Below, in pieces: positions 27,285 to 36,526 of a DNA stretch of 54,204 nt (the stretch's first letter is position 1; each line of letters starts with the position of its first letter). The stretch covers positions 1 through 54,204 of the forward strand of contig NZ_CAJXPA010000009.1 of the NCBI RefSeq assembly GCF_913058035.1. Direction: 5' to 3'. The notes beneath the pieces are model-generated. The model ran no database searches, was not told the DNA's origin, and saw only the letters and a program-made list of their open reading frames with translations. The translations under genes and the position numbers were made by a program. Origin of the DNA: an uncultured Paraglaciecola sp. GTDB lineage: Bacteria > Pseudomonadota > Gammaproteobacteria > Enterobacterales > Alteromonadaceae.

Positions 27285-28268
27285 ATGCAACCGATTAATT
27301 ATGTAGAAGTGCCACATCAATTGAACTGCGGAGATTCAGTTTTCCCCAGTGTTGTAGTTAATGATGGTTCGCTGACAACACAGCAAGAATGTGCCGATTG
27401 GATTAAATTTAACTCTAGTGAACTTGAGGCTAAGTTACGCGCGTCTGGTGCTATTTTATTCAGAGGGTTTCCTGTTAGCTCGGCTGAAACATTTGATGAA
27501 TTCTCAAATTCTTTTGGTTATCCAAATTTCACTTACAAAGAATCATTGTCGAACGCCGTTAGAATAAACTTTACCGAAAGGGTATTTACCGCAAACGAAG
27601 CGCCTAAAGATGTAGAAATATTTCTACATCATGAAATGGCACAAACACCTATTTCACCAAGCAAATTGTTTTTCTTCTGTAAAAGTGCTGCAGAAGAAGG
27701 GGGCGAAACACCTTTATGTCGCTCTGATATGTTGTTTGAAGATTTAGCCAAACAAATGCCAGCACTTGCGGCAGATTTTGTGAGCAAAGGCCTCAAATAT
27801 ACTACTCAGATGCCGGCAGAAGATGATCCTAACTCTGGACAGGGGCGCAGTTGGAAAAGCACATTAAGTGTGCAAGATGACGTCGAAGCTGAACAAAAAT
27901 TGACTCTGCTGGGATACAGCTGGGAATGGCTAGCGGATGGTAGCTTACGTGCTACGACTCCAATATTACCTGCTGTGATCGATATGGGTAACGATAAAAA
28001 AGTATTTTACAATCAATTGATTGCTGCATACATGGGCTGGAAAGGTGTACGTGAAAATCCGTCCAGTGCGATTACCTTTGGTGATGGTGCTGATATTCCT
28101 TTGGAAGGATTGCAATTGGCCGTTAAATTGTCTGAAAAGTATACATTTGACTTACCTTGGCAAGACGGAGATGTTGCATTGGTCGACAATTATATGACTA
28201 TGCACGGTAGACGCCCATTTTTGGGTGAGCGTAAACGGCAAGTGTTGGTTTCTTTAGCCATCGACTAG
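27285..28268 (+). CDS. TauD/TfdA-type 2-oxoglutarate/Fe(II) dioxygenase (candidate alkanesulfonate dioxygenase)
   Basis: Non-heme iron dioxygenase, 327 residues, cytoplasmic. The iron site is visible as H115-x-E117 (LHHEMAQTP; this subgroup uses Glu where TauD uses Asp) and H307 (MTMHGRRPF). R318, eleven residues after H307, is placed to bind 2-oxoglutarate. The GGETPLCRSD segment is typical of the SyrP/TauD superfamily. TauD-like enzymes hydroxylate the carbon beside a sulfonate, which then releases sulfite and leaves an aldehyde. The neighbours fit this exactly: an aldehyde-reducing enzyme upstream; a sulfite exporter and sulfite dehydrogenase downstream. A role like the SQ dioxygenase SqoD is inferred. 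Strong ribosome site GAGGGG. Confidence 0.88.
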   Translation: MQPINYVEVPHQLNCGDSVFPSVVVNDGSLTTQQECADWIKFNSSELEAKLRASGAILFRGFPVSSAETFDEFSNSFGYPNFTYKESLSNAVRINFTERVFTANEAPKDVEIFLHHEMAQTPISPSKLFFFCKSAAEEGGETPLCRSDMLFEDLAKQMPALAADFVSKGLKYTTQMPAEDDPNSGQGRSWKSTLSVQDDVEAEQKLTLLGYSWEWLADGSLRATTPILPAVIDMGNDKKVFYNQLIAAYMGWKGVRENPSSAITFGDGADIPLEGLQLAVKLSEKYTFDLPWQDGDVALVDNYMTMHGRRPFLGERKRQVLVSLAID

Positions 28269-28321
28269 ACATATTGTAACGGTTACTTCCGAAAATATTT
28301 ACCACCATACGAGCCAATAAA

Positions 28322-29299
28322 TTGTATATAAAAACTAAGCTGCCGGGTGTTTTAATTTCTGTCATTGTTGGTTTAGCCGCATTGTTCTTAAGTGAACATT
28401 ACGGCGCACCTGCTATGCTATTTGCCTTATTGCTAGGCATCGCTATGTCGTTCTTGTACGAAGGCACCACATGCAAAGAGGGCATTGAGTTTACTGCGTG
28501 TCATATCTTGCGTATAGGTGTGGGGTTATTAGGTTTGCGTATTGCATTTGGTGATTTAGCCGCACTGGGGTGGAAAACTGCGCTGTTGTTAATAGTGGCC
28601 ATTGCCAGCACTATTGGCCTTGGCATTGTTTTAGCTAAAGTGTTTGGCTTGCAAAAACGTTTTGGCGTTCTAACTGGTGGCTCCGTTGGTATATGCGGAG
28701 CTTCTGCAGCTATGGCGATTGCCGCAGTATTACCCGATAGTAAAGATAAAGACCGTGATACTTTACTAACAATTGTTATTGTCACAGCATTATCTACAGT
28801 GGCTATGGTGATGTACCCAATAGTGGCAGACCTACTTAATCTGAATCCTACTCATACTAGTATTTTTTTAGGTGGCACCATTCACGATGTGGCTCAAGTA
28901 GTAGGTGCTGGGTATTCGGTATCAGAAGAAACGGGTGATCTAGCCACATTAACTAAATTAGTTAGAGTCGCGTTTTTAATGCCGGTAGTGGTGTGTATAT
29001 TGTTAGTGCTGAGATTGAATTTAGATAAAACTTCAGATGCCAAACCTCCTGGTATCCCTGCCTTTTTGATTGCTTTTGTGTTGTTGATGACACTGAATAG
29101 CTTAGTCGACTTACCTGAAGCTGTGACGCAAGGTGCCACAGATGTTTCACGTTTTGCTTTAGTCATTTCAATTGCTGCTATTGGTATGAAATCAGATTTG
29201 GGGCAATTGTTAAAAGTAGGACTGAAACCCATTTTACTTTTAGTGTTAGAAACACTCTGGATAGCTGGCTTAATACTTTTAAGCTTACCTTACATTTAA
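28322..29299 (+). CDS. yeiH: YeiH-family putative sulfate/sulfite exporter
   Basis: Inner-membrane protein of about ten helices, 325 residues, of the YeiH (UPF0324) family. Signature segments include HILRIGVGLLGLRIAFGDL, GVLTGGSVGICGASAAMAI near residue 120 and FLGGTIHDVAQVVGAGY near 182. Members next to sulfonate-degrading or sulfite-releasing enzymes are thought to export sulfite or sulfate. Here it lies between the sulfite-releasing dioxygenase and a periplasmic sulfite dehydrogenase, which fits sulfite export. The start is TTG at 28322; no ATG lies upstream in frame and the next is inside the second helix. Confidence 0.85.
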   Translation: MYIKTKLPGVLISVIVGLAALFLSEHYGAPAMLFALLLGIAMSFLYEGTTCKEGIEFTACHILRIGVGLLGLRIAFGDLAALGWKTALLLIVAIASTIGLGIVLAKVFGLQKRFGVLTGGSVGICGASAAMAIAAVLPDSKDKDRDTLLTIVIVTALSTVAMVMYPIVADLLNLNPTHTSIFLGGTIHDVAQVVGAGYSVSEETGDLATLTKLVRVAFLMPVVVCILLVLRLNLDKTSDAKPPGIPAFLIAFVLLMTLNSLVDLPEAVTQGATDVSRFALVISIAAIGMKSDLGQLLKVGLKPILLLVLETLWIAGLILLSLPYI

Positions 29300-29314
29300 C
29301 CATCAAGGTCTAAT

Positions 29315-30622
29315 ATGAGTGATACCGAAGGCCAAACCAATATAAGTGTCAAGCAACAAACAAATGTATCAGCTGATAAGTATCAGTCACATCACCAAAC
29401 TCCTATTAATAGACGTCGCTTTTTATCTGGGATAGCGACCATGACAACACTTATTGGTAGTGAGATAGTGTTTGCGCGTTTTATGCCTCTAGGATCTATC
29501 CCAGTGGCCTTTGCACAGACATTAACTCCTTTCTTCATCCCAGGCAAAGACTCAGAACTTGTGGTCTTAAACGACAGACCTATTAATGCTGAAACACCGG
29601 CTCACTTACTCAATGATGATGTGACGCCAGCAGACAAATTGTTTGTGCGCAACAACGGCATTCCCCCGCAAAGAATTGATGTTAAAAGTTGGACACTGAC
29701 TATTGAAGGAGAGTCGGCCGAACGAAGCAAAACCTATACATTAGAAGACCTTAAACAGCGCTTTACTCATTACACCTATCAGCTAACTCTTGAATGCGGT
29801 GGCAATGGACGTGCTGAATTTAGCCCGCCCGCTAAAGGTAATCAATGGACAAATGGAGCAGTAGGTTGCCCTAAGTGGACAGGTGTGCGATTAGCTGATG
29901 TATTAAAAGACGTCGGTGTGAAAGATGATGCCGTTTATATTGGTTATTATGGAAAAGACTCACACTTAACTGGCGATCCGAACAAAGATCCCATTTCTCG
30001 TGGCGTACCGATACATAAAGCGTTAGAAAACGAATCGTTGATCGCCTGGGCGATGAATGACGACGATTTACCTGTGATGAATGGTTATCCATTACGCTTA
30101 GTGTTTGGAGGCTGGCCGGCCTCTACCTCAGGCAAGTGGGTAGAAAAAATTGTTATCCGAAACCAAGTACATGATGGTGCTAAGATGACCGGAACTGCTT
30201 ATCGTGTGCCTTGTAACGCTGTCGCTCCTGGCGCTAAAGTAGCAGACGAAGATATGTGTATTATCCATGCTATGCCAGTAAAGTCGTTGATTACTTTCCC
30301 AAAATCAGGTGAGTTACACCTACTGGCTAACAAATTAGGTGTCAATGGTCACGCATGGGCAGGTGATAAACAAGTTGATAAGGTTGAGGTGTCCATGGAT
30401 TTTGGTCAAACTTGGCAACGGGTCAAATTATCTAAAGCACTAAACCGAAATGCCTGGCAACATTGGCACAGCACATTGTTGTTTCCGCAAAAAGGTTATT
30501 ACGAAGTATGGGCTAAAGCCACAGACAGCGACGGAGTGAGTCAGCCTATGGTCCTACCTGGATGGAATCCAAAGGGGTACTTAAATAATGCCTGTCATCG
30601 TATCGCCGTGCAGGTCGTTTAG
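29315..30622 (+). CDS. sorA: SorA-type sulfite dehydrogenase, molybdopterin subunit (Tat-exported)
   Basis: 435-residue periplasmic molybdoenzyme. A twin-arginine signal (NRRRFLSGIATM, residues 32-43) marks export in folded form, with cleavage expected near AFAQT at 66-69. The sulfite-oxidase fold follows with the Mo-ligand C161 (LTLECGGNGR) and the substrate-pocket region GYYGKDSHL. A C-terminal Mo-co dimerisation domain (about 310-435) includes VNGHAWAGDKQVDKVEVSMDFG. SorA oxidises sulfite to sulfate and passes electrons to a c-type cytochrome, which is encoded by the overlapping next gene. It is separated from yeiH by 15 bases. Confidence 0.88.
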   Translation: MSDTEGQTNISVKQQTNVSADKYQSHHQTPINRRRFLSGIATMTTLIGSEIVFARFMPLGSIPVAFAQTLTPFFIPGKDSELVVLNDRPINAETPAHLLNDDVTPADKLFVRNNGIPPQRIDVKSWTLTIEGESAERSKTYTLEDLKQRFTHYTYQLTLECGGNGRAEFSPPAKGNQWTNGAVGCPKWTGVRLADVLKDVGVKDDAVYIGYYGKDSHLTGDPNKDPISRGVPIHKALENESLIAWAMNDDDLPVMNGYPLRLVFGGWPASTSGKWVEKIVIRNQVHDGAKMTGTAYRVPCNAVAPGAKVADEDMCIIHAMPVKSLITFPKSGELHLLANKLGVNGHAWAGDKQVDKVEVSMDFGQTWQRVKLSKALNRNAWQHWHSTLLFPQKGYYEVWAKATDSDGVSQPMVLPGWNPKGYLNNACHRIAVQVV

Positions 30623-30989
30623 AGTGTTATCAATTAACACCCAGCGCATGTTAGTTCTGTTAGTGCTTGGGCTGAGTACAACAGCCTTATCGTTACAGGC
30701 ACAACAGCAAACAATTTATGACCCCATTACAGGTTTTGTTGTAAGTGAAAACTACGAAATTGTACGTGCTCATTGTACTGCCTGCCATTCTGCAAAACTG
30801 GTAACACAAAATCGTATGACACGAGACAATTGGTTGGAAACCATTCGCTGGATGCAAAAATCTCAAGGATTGTGGCCGCTTGGTGTTCAAGAGCAAAAGA
30901 TACTTGATTATCTTGAGTCCCATTACAGCCCCATAGCAGTCAGTCGCCGCTCTCCAATTCCAAGCCACTTGATGCCTGTACTAAAATAG
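30588..30989 (+). CDS. sorB: SorB-type monohaem cytochrome c
   Basis: 133-residue small cytochrome with a single haem motif CTACH (C63-H67) and a hydrophobic signal sequence at about residues 21-39. It overlaps the end of the sulfite dehydrogenase gene by 35 bases, and AAGGGG lies before the ATG at 30588. A second possible start at 30648 would give a shorter signal peptide. As in other SorAB systems, it would take the electrons from sulfite oxidation to the respiratory chain. Last gene of the operon. Confidence 0.83.
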   Translation: MPVIVSPCRSFRVLSINTQRMLVLLVLGLSTTALSLQAQQQTIYDPITGFVVSENYEIVRAHCTACHSAKLVTQNRMTRDNWLETIRWMQKSQGLWPLGVQEQKILDYLESHYSPIAVSRRSPIPSHLMPVLK

Positions 30990-31269
30990 TTAATTCCTCA
31001 TTTATAACATTTTTCCCACAGCTGAACCTGAGATCTGGGATTCGTGTATCAATATTGCTTCGCTGTATTAAACATTTTAAGTCAGCCATATCATTTTTAT
31101 CCACCTTAGCTTCAGTAGCCTATGATAGCTTGCATTGTGAGAGACGCTGTTCGTTTATGATGATAATCTAGAAAACTAACATTTATGTTTTGTGGTTTAT
31201 TCTATAACTTTACGATAGCTGTGAACTGGACCCAATTAGTTAATTATTTAACACGCAAAGGTGAGCACT

Positions 31270-32505
31270 ATGTCTTTATTCACATTTAATTACAGCTGGC
31301 GATGGTCTGCCGCTGTTGTATTTTTTCTATGTGCTTTTTTGGCTTTGATGATGGGAGTGTCATTATCTGAGCGCCCAGATGTTCAAAGCGCAGATATGTT
31401 GACCAAAGCCTATTACAGTTTAGGTTTATTTGTCATGGGTGGATTGGATTTAGGTACACCCATTGATGGCCCTTTATTTGCCCGTTTAATGCTTTGGCTA
31501 AGTTATTTTGGTTCACCTATGTTGGCCGCATCCACCATTATCGAAGCGGTAATCAAAACAATCTCTCCTTACAAATGGCATTTTCAGCGGATCAGCAATC
31601 ATATTGTGGTCTCAGGCTCAGACGAGTTAACATTTACCTATTTGAAACAGCTTAGGCTGGTCCAGCCCAAGGTCCCATTGCTGTTTATATGTGATGAAAT
31701 CTCTCCAATACGAGAAGAAGAATTAAAGCGCCGTTATCACGCTATAGTGATCACTGGAGATATTACCCGTAGTTATTTTTTATCTAAACTATTTCTGCAT
31801 AAAGCTAAAAAAGTGTTACTGCTTGGCAAAGATAATTTTCAAAATTATGAAGCCGCGCATAAAATTTTGCAGTTACAACCCTCACTCAAAGGCAAGATTG
31901 TTATACACTGCAATAGCATCCGTTTTATGCGTTCCATGGCTGATTCTGAAGTCGCCAGACAGTGTATCAATTTTAATGCATACCAACTAGCAGCGTCTGC
32001 TTTAGTGCAACAGCACTTGCTTTCGCACTTCGTGGAAACAGTACCTAAGGACGTAGTTGTGATTGCTGGCTTTGGTTTGTTTGGTCAAACTATACTCGAA
32101 GAATTACAGCATTATGCACAAAAAGAGATTGATACTATTGCGATTATTGGTATTGATGCCAAACGACGTATTCAAGTAGTGGACGAACAGCATCAGTCAG
32201 CTAATTTTTGTAATAGGAAAATATTTGAAGGTAATATTTCCCATCCAGAAGTATGGCAACAATTACGTGCCACGGTGGATTTGATTAACACTCAACCCAT
32301 TATCATCTTATGTACAGATTCAGTAGAAGATAACTTTAGAACTTCCTTGTGGCTAAAAAATAAGTATCCCAATTCAATGATAATAGCCCGTAGTTATTTA
32401 CCATCAAGATTTGCCGAAAATGTAGGTAAACAATACAACATTTTAAATGTGAGTATTAATCAATTAGTTAAAGATAACTTTCCCATCGAGTGGATGACTC
32501 CCTAG
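31270..32505 (+). CDS. Ion-channel-like membrane protein with two TrkA-N/RCK-type domains
   Basis: 411 residues from the ATG at 31270, chosen because AAGGTGAG lies just upstream; a GTG nine bases earlier is embedded in that site. Two N-terminal helices (about 14-33 and 64-90) enclose a loop (YYSLGLFVMGGLDLGTP) that sits where a pore and filter would be in a two-helix K+ channel, but no GYG filter is seen. Then come two nucleotide-binding-like segments, one starting near HIVVSGSDELTF (about 107) and one near DVVVIAGFGLFGQTILEEL (about 259). It stands between the sulfonate operon and the TonB receptor but has no TCTTATATAAGA operator. An ion-channel or K+-regulation role is likely; specificity unknown. 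Confidence 0.7.
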   Translation: MSLFTFNYSWRWSAAVVFFLCAFLALMMGVSLSERPDVQSADMLTKAYYSLGLFVMGGLDLGTPIDGPLFARLMLWLSYFGSPMLAASTIIEAVIKTISPYKWHFQRISNHIVVSGSDELTFTYLKQLRLVQPKVPLLFICDEISPIREEELKRRYHAIVITGDITRSYFLSKLFLHKAKKVLLLGKDNFQNYEAAHKILQLQPSLKGKIVIHCNSIRFMRSMADSEVARQCINFNAYQLAASALVQQHLLSHFVETVPKDVVVIAGFGLFGQTILEELQHYAQKEIDTIAIIGIDAKRRIQVVDEQHQSANFCNRKIFEGNISHPEVWQQLRATVDLINTQPIIILCTDSVEDNFRTSLWLKNKYPNSMIIARSYLPSRFAENVGKQYNILNVSINQLVKDNFPIEWMTP

Positions 32506-32763
32506 ATAGTTTACCTAATTCAAATTTAATAATGATCTTCAATGATGACATACACGCTATCGGAAAGATGCTGCTTCTATAACTGTTAGCTGTGCAACAG
32601 CTTGATTGTTTGCTGAGCGATTTTATTCTGTCATTTAAGACAAGGTGGGTGTAATAATTGAACATCTATATTAGCGGTAAATCGAGAAAAATGAGTATCA
32701 ATTTTAACTTCATTTCCATCTCTTTATTGACAGTGATCATCACAGAAGATTGTAAACTTACAT

Positions 32764-32800
32764 AAAAAAAGCGCTCAAACTTCATATGAAGCAGAGCGCC
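32764..32800 (-). terminator. Intrinsic terminator of the TonB receptor gene
   Basis: Read on the minus strand, GCGCTC (plus 32799-32794) pairs with GAGCGC (plus 32776-32771). The loop is itself palindromic (CTTCATATGAAG), and seven T follow. It lies just past the receptor stop codon. The 258 bases between it and the channel-like gene hold nothing recognisable. Confidence 0.8.
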
Positions 32801-32818
32801 AACACACACAAAAGCGTC

Positions 32819-35209
32819 TTAGAATTTCGCTCTTAACTGAACTCCAAAGTAACGATCCGCATCCCGTGGGATCTGGTAACGGAAGTTGTCGCCACTATAA
32901 GTGGTAACATAACTTTCGTCGGTGAGATTTTTACCGATTATAGAAATCCTATAATTATCATCATCGAAAGAGAAAGCTAAGCTAGCGTTTAAAATTGCGT
33001 AGTCAGGTAGAAGAGTAACAGCAGTAGCGTCAGCGCCTGGGGCACCAGCAAAAATCTCATCCGTATAAACATATGAGCTATTCAAATAAATGGCCATATC
33101 ATCTAATTCCCACACATATTCCCCCGTTACTGAGTACTTTAGGTCAGGTGAAAAAGGTAAGTCAGCACCAGAGTTGCCGTCACACGTCAGTAAACCTACA
33201 GGGCAAAGGAATTCGTCTACTTCAGCATCAACACTGGATAAACCACCTGTTAGTGTAAGTGCGTCTGTTGCTTGCCACATAAAGTCAAATTCAATTCCTT
33301 GGGTAATAACAGAGCCAGCATTAGTTAAACGCGTGATAAACACACCATCTAACAATTCTGGATTATTAGCTTGAAACCCATCAATTTCAGTGCGAAATAT
33401 TGCGGCATTAAAGATTAAGTTACGACTCGCATATTTATAACCTAGTTCGTAAGCATCTGACGTTTCTTTACCAATGGGAAGGGTATCGTTATCAGACATG
33501 TTGTAAAACACGTTAAAAGCTGGTCCCTTGTAACCTTGAGAGTAAGTCGCATAGACCATGCTGTCGTCATTGATATTAAACTGTGCACCCAATTTTCCTG
33601 ATACATTTGATTGGTCTGTAGAACCTTGGTAATCAGTGTCCAAGCTAGACTCACGGACACCCACACCTTTGCGTCCGTATTGATCATTGCTGTTTCTATT
33701 GTGGGAAAAGCTCACTTCATCATCGGTATAACGCAAACCAAACAACAATCTAAAATCATCACTGATATGGTATTTACCATCCGCAAATACCGCCCAGTTA
33801 TCAAATTCGGTTTTCATATAGGCTGTAGCGCTGACAATGTCATTGGCATTACAAGATAAGCTTTCATCGCTGATAAACTGTTCTATGTCGTTATCAGATG
33901 GACTGGTAACGCCTAATATGTTGGTTAAATAATTGCCAATAGCCGCTTGGAATTGACCACCGTTATTTTGACAACTCGCGTCGCGGGTGAAGTTACGTTC
34001 TGACTTTTGGTTCCACCAGAAAAATCCCGCCTGGTAATCTAAGGCTCCACCAGTTGGAGAGGCTATACGTAACTCTTGTGACGCCTGATCCCATTCTTGG
34101 GGACCTATATCGTGTAGTTGAAATGCTACGCCACCATTATTAACGTTACCAAAATTAACAGGGAAAGGGATGGAGCCAGTCGTTGATGTGAAATCACCTT
34201 CTCTAAATTCAGTATTATTCCAACCCCGATAGGCGGTGATAGAGGTTAATTGATGATCACCCAACTCTTTGTCTACCTGAACTGAAAAAGCAGTGGTTTC
34301 ATCTAAGGTACGCGTCTCAAAGTCATGATCGACTTGTCTTTGCTCTAAATCTAGACCATCTGGATTAGTAGGGGATGCTTCTGAATTATGACGACCACTA
34401 GGAGTTAGCTCTAAATCTGCACAACAACTATCATTTGAATTTACATTTTCGAAGATAAACAAAATATCAGTGTCACCTGCAGCATCAATATCAAGCATGG
34501 CACGCACACCTTCCTTATCGTAACCACTAACTGTTTGATTGTTGTAAACGTTGTTGATGTAACCATCAAACTGCGATTTCATAATCGTTAAGCTACCACT
34601 GACATTATCATTTAACGGACCTGTGACACTGGTTTTTAAACGGTATTCGTTATCTTGAAATAAGGTTGCTTCAAAACTGCCTTCAAAATCGTCTGACGGG
34701 CGTTTAGTGGTGATGTTAACCACACCTGCTGAAGCATTTTTACCAAAAAGTGTGCCTTGTGGTCCTCGTAATACTTCAATACGGTCAAGGTCGTATAGGT
34801 CTACAAACGCCTGTCCAGAGCGCCCTAGTACCACACCATCAACGACCGTCGATACACTAGGTTCAGCAGCAACACTAAATGAAATTGTGCCTACACCACG
34901 AATAGTGATCGCTGAATTACGAGTGGTGTTACCTTTTCTAAAACTTACCGAAGGCACTAACGCTTGAAGGCCTTCAATGTTGGCTGAAAATGCTGAGTTG
35001 ATTTGATCTTCTCTTAGCACCGAGACTGCAACAGGTACTTCATTTAAATTTTCAACACGTTTTTGTGCGGTCACTGTGATTGTTTCAAAACCCTGACTCT
35101 TTTCAGTTTCGGCTTCCTGAGCGTTGGCGGTTAAACCAATCGTCATACAAGCAGTCAGTGCAAGAGCTTTGGTAATGCTGGTGTGTAAGTTACTAGGTTT
35201 AAGCTGCAT
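32819..35209 (-). CDS. TonB-dependent outer-membrane receptor
   Basis: 796-residue outer-membrane beta-barrel for energised uptake of a large or scarce solute. Signal peptide at residues 1-30 (cleavage after TANAQ), a TonB box ETITVTAQKR near 42, and a plug domain (about 52-165) with VLRGPQGTLFGKNASAGVVNI. A long barrel ends in the aromatic-terminated strand YFGVQLRAKF. A pair of closely spaced Cys (SCCAD, about 258) lies in an extracellular loop. It is followed by its own terminator and preceded by a TCTTATATAAGA palindrome 140 bases upstream. Coregulation with the GH31/TRAP and dioxygenase operons suggests it imports the same sulfonated glycoside or glycolipid head group. Substrate not proven. 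Confidence 0.93.
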   Translation of the reverse strand: MQLKPSNLHTSITKALALTACMTIGLTANAQEAETEKSQGFETITVTAQKRVENLNEVPVAVSVLREDQINSAFSANIEGLQALVPSVSFRKGNTTRNSAITIRGVGTISFSVAAEPSVSTVVDGVVLGRSGQAFVDLYDLDRIEVLRGPQGTLFGKNASAGVVNITTKRPSDDFEGSFEATLFQDNEYRLKTSVTGPLNDNVSGSLTIMKSQFDGYINNVYNNQTVSGYDKEGVRAMLDIDAAGDTDILFIFENVNSNDSCCADLELTPSGRHNSEASPTNPDGLDLEQRQVDHDFETRTLDETTAFSVQVDKELGDHQLTSITAYRGWNNTEFREGDFTSTTGSIPFPVNFGNVNNGGVAFQLHDIGPQEWDQASQELRIASPTGGALDYQAGFFWWNQKSERNFTRDASCQNNGGQFQAAIGNYLTNILGVTSPSDNDIEQFISDESLSCNANDIVSATAYMKTEFDNWAVFADGKYHISDDFRLLFGLRYTDDEVSFSHNRNSNDQYGRKGVGVRESSLDTDYQGSTDQSNVSGKLGAQFNINDDSMVYATYSQGYKGPAFNVFYNMSDNDTLPIGKETSDAYELGYKYASRNLIFNAAIFRTEIDGFQANNPELLDGVFITRLTNAGSVITQGIEFDFMWQATDALTLTGGLSSVDAEVDEFLCPVGLLTCDGNSGADLPFSPDLKYSVTGEYVWELDDMAIYLNSSYVYTDEIFAGAPGADATAVTLLPDYAILNASLAFSFDDDNYRISIIGKNLTDESYVTTYSGDNFRYQIPRDADRYFGVQLRAKF

Positions 35210-35348
35210 AGTGTTCTCCCAAGATTCATTCTTGATCTAGTTATGTAACCGCGCTCCAATGAAGAGTGTCTCAACTGCTGGAGTAACGACTTATGTGTTA
35301 TTGGATGGCTGCACCAATTATTATTGTTGTTTATTTATTATTATTAAG

Positions 35349-35366
35349 CTGTCTTATATAAGACAG
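35349..35366 (-). promoter_or_regulatory. Palindromic operator upstream of the TonB receptor (site B)
   Basis: A perfect 18-bp palindrome, CTGTCTTATATAAGACAG. Read towards the receptor, a TATCTT is placed exactly where TAACTT sits before sites A and C, though a good -35 is not evident. It lies in the 275-base gap between the TRAP binding-protein gene and the receptor, so the receptor can be transcribed independently. Confidence 0.8.
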
Positions 35367-35484
35367 AAGATATAGAAAATTTAACCTTTAAGTAAAAAAT
35401 ATGCAATCAATTTGTTGCTTAGAAGTTAATTGTTTGTCTGTATGTGAAGAAATGCACGAAGAATTATGTCCATTAAAAGCAGTA

Positions 35485-36525
35485 TTAACCGATACTAGCG
35501 TTACATTGCTCAACAGATTTTTCCAACAAATCTAGCCATTCTAGTCCAAAATTATTGATAAACCATTGACGCATGTTGACGGACGCATCCTTGAAAGCTT
35601 GCTTTTCTGCAACTGAAGGGCGGTAAATAATACCGCCAGCTTCCTCAAAAATTTTATAAGAATCGCTTTCCTGAGTAGCGACAAATTCATTAGCTGCTGC
35701 TTTTTGTTTAGCAAATCCTTCAAGTACAATTTGCTGAATATCTTTTGGTAGTGTTTTCCACACGGGCTCCGAAAACCACCATAAAGTAGCCATGTAAGAA
35801 TGCCCATCAAGGATGATATATTTGAGATGTTCTTGTAACTTAGCGCCGATTATATCTTGAATGCCGTTTTTGCTGCCTTCAACCACGCCCGTAGCTAAAG
35901 CGGTATATAGCTCAGCCCAAGAAATAGGAGTAGGATTTGCACCTAATTGCCTGACTAATTCTTGTTGAATATCAGCGGGAGTTGTACGAATTTTCTGACC
36001 TTTCAAATCTTCTGGGTTACGAATAGGTTTTTTAGTAGTCGCAAAGTTTCGCCATCCTCCAGTATTTGATACGCCAATTAAACGAATATTTAAGCCATTA
36101 CCCAGAACCGTATCTCGCATTTTTTGTAATATAGGACCATCTAAAACGCACTCAGCTTGTGCGTCACTGGTAAACACATAAGGTAAGTCTAACACCTGCG
36201 CTGGTGCGAAAAAGTTACCTGTACCGCCTGCCGTACTGGGAAACATCTCTAATACGCCGGATTGCAAACTTCCTATACATTCGGGTACGCTGCCGCAAAA
36301 CTGTCCCGAGGCATACAATTGTACTTGTACTCGTCCTTTACTATTTTTTTCGACGTATTCTTTGAATGCTAATAGGCCAACATAGTCTTCATCTTGAATA
36401 GAGGCTTGAATAGAAGCTTTAACAGTAAATTCTGCTTGGGTTACGTTAGCTCGAAAAATACCTGTTAAGCAGCCAACTATAATTAATCCGTAAATAATCA
36501 GCAATGTTGAGCGTTTAGTTGACAT
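35485..36525 (-). CDS. TRAP transporter solute-binding protein (DctP family)
   Basis: 346-residue periplasmic binding protein of a tripartite ATP-independent transporter. The start is ATG 36525, four bases after the dctM-type gene stop; an earlier TTG overlapping that gene is less likely. N-terminal signal or anchor helix (about 8-30). DctP landmarks include VLDLPYVFTSDAQAE, the ligand-binding Arg segment RTTPADIQQELVRQLGANPTP and VVEGSKNGIQDIIG. Such proteins bind organic acids; the Arg normally grips a carboxylate and could hold a sulfonate. Last gene of the GH31-dctQ-dctM-dctP unit. Confidence 0.93.
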   Translation of the reverse strand: MSTKRSTLLIIYGLIIVGCLTGIFRANVTQAEFTVKASIQASIQDEDYVGLLAFKEYVEKNSKGRVQVQLYASGQFCGSVPECIGSLQSGVLEMFPSTAGGTGNFFAPAQVLDLPYVFTSDAQAECVLDGPILQKMRDTVLGNGLNIRLIGVSNTGGWRNFATTKKPIRNPEDLKGQKIRTTPADIQQELVRQLGANPTPISWAELYTALATGVVEGSKNGIQDIIGAKLQEHLKYIILDGHSYMATLWWFSEPVWKTLPKDIQQIVLEGFAKQKAAANEFVATQESDSYKIFEEAGGIIYRPSVAEKQAFKDASVNMRQWFINNFGLEWLDLLEKSVEQCNASIG

Positions 36526-36526
36526 G

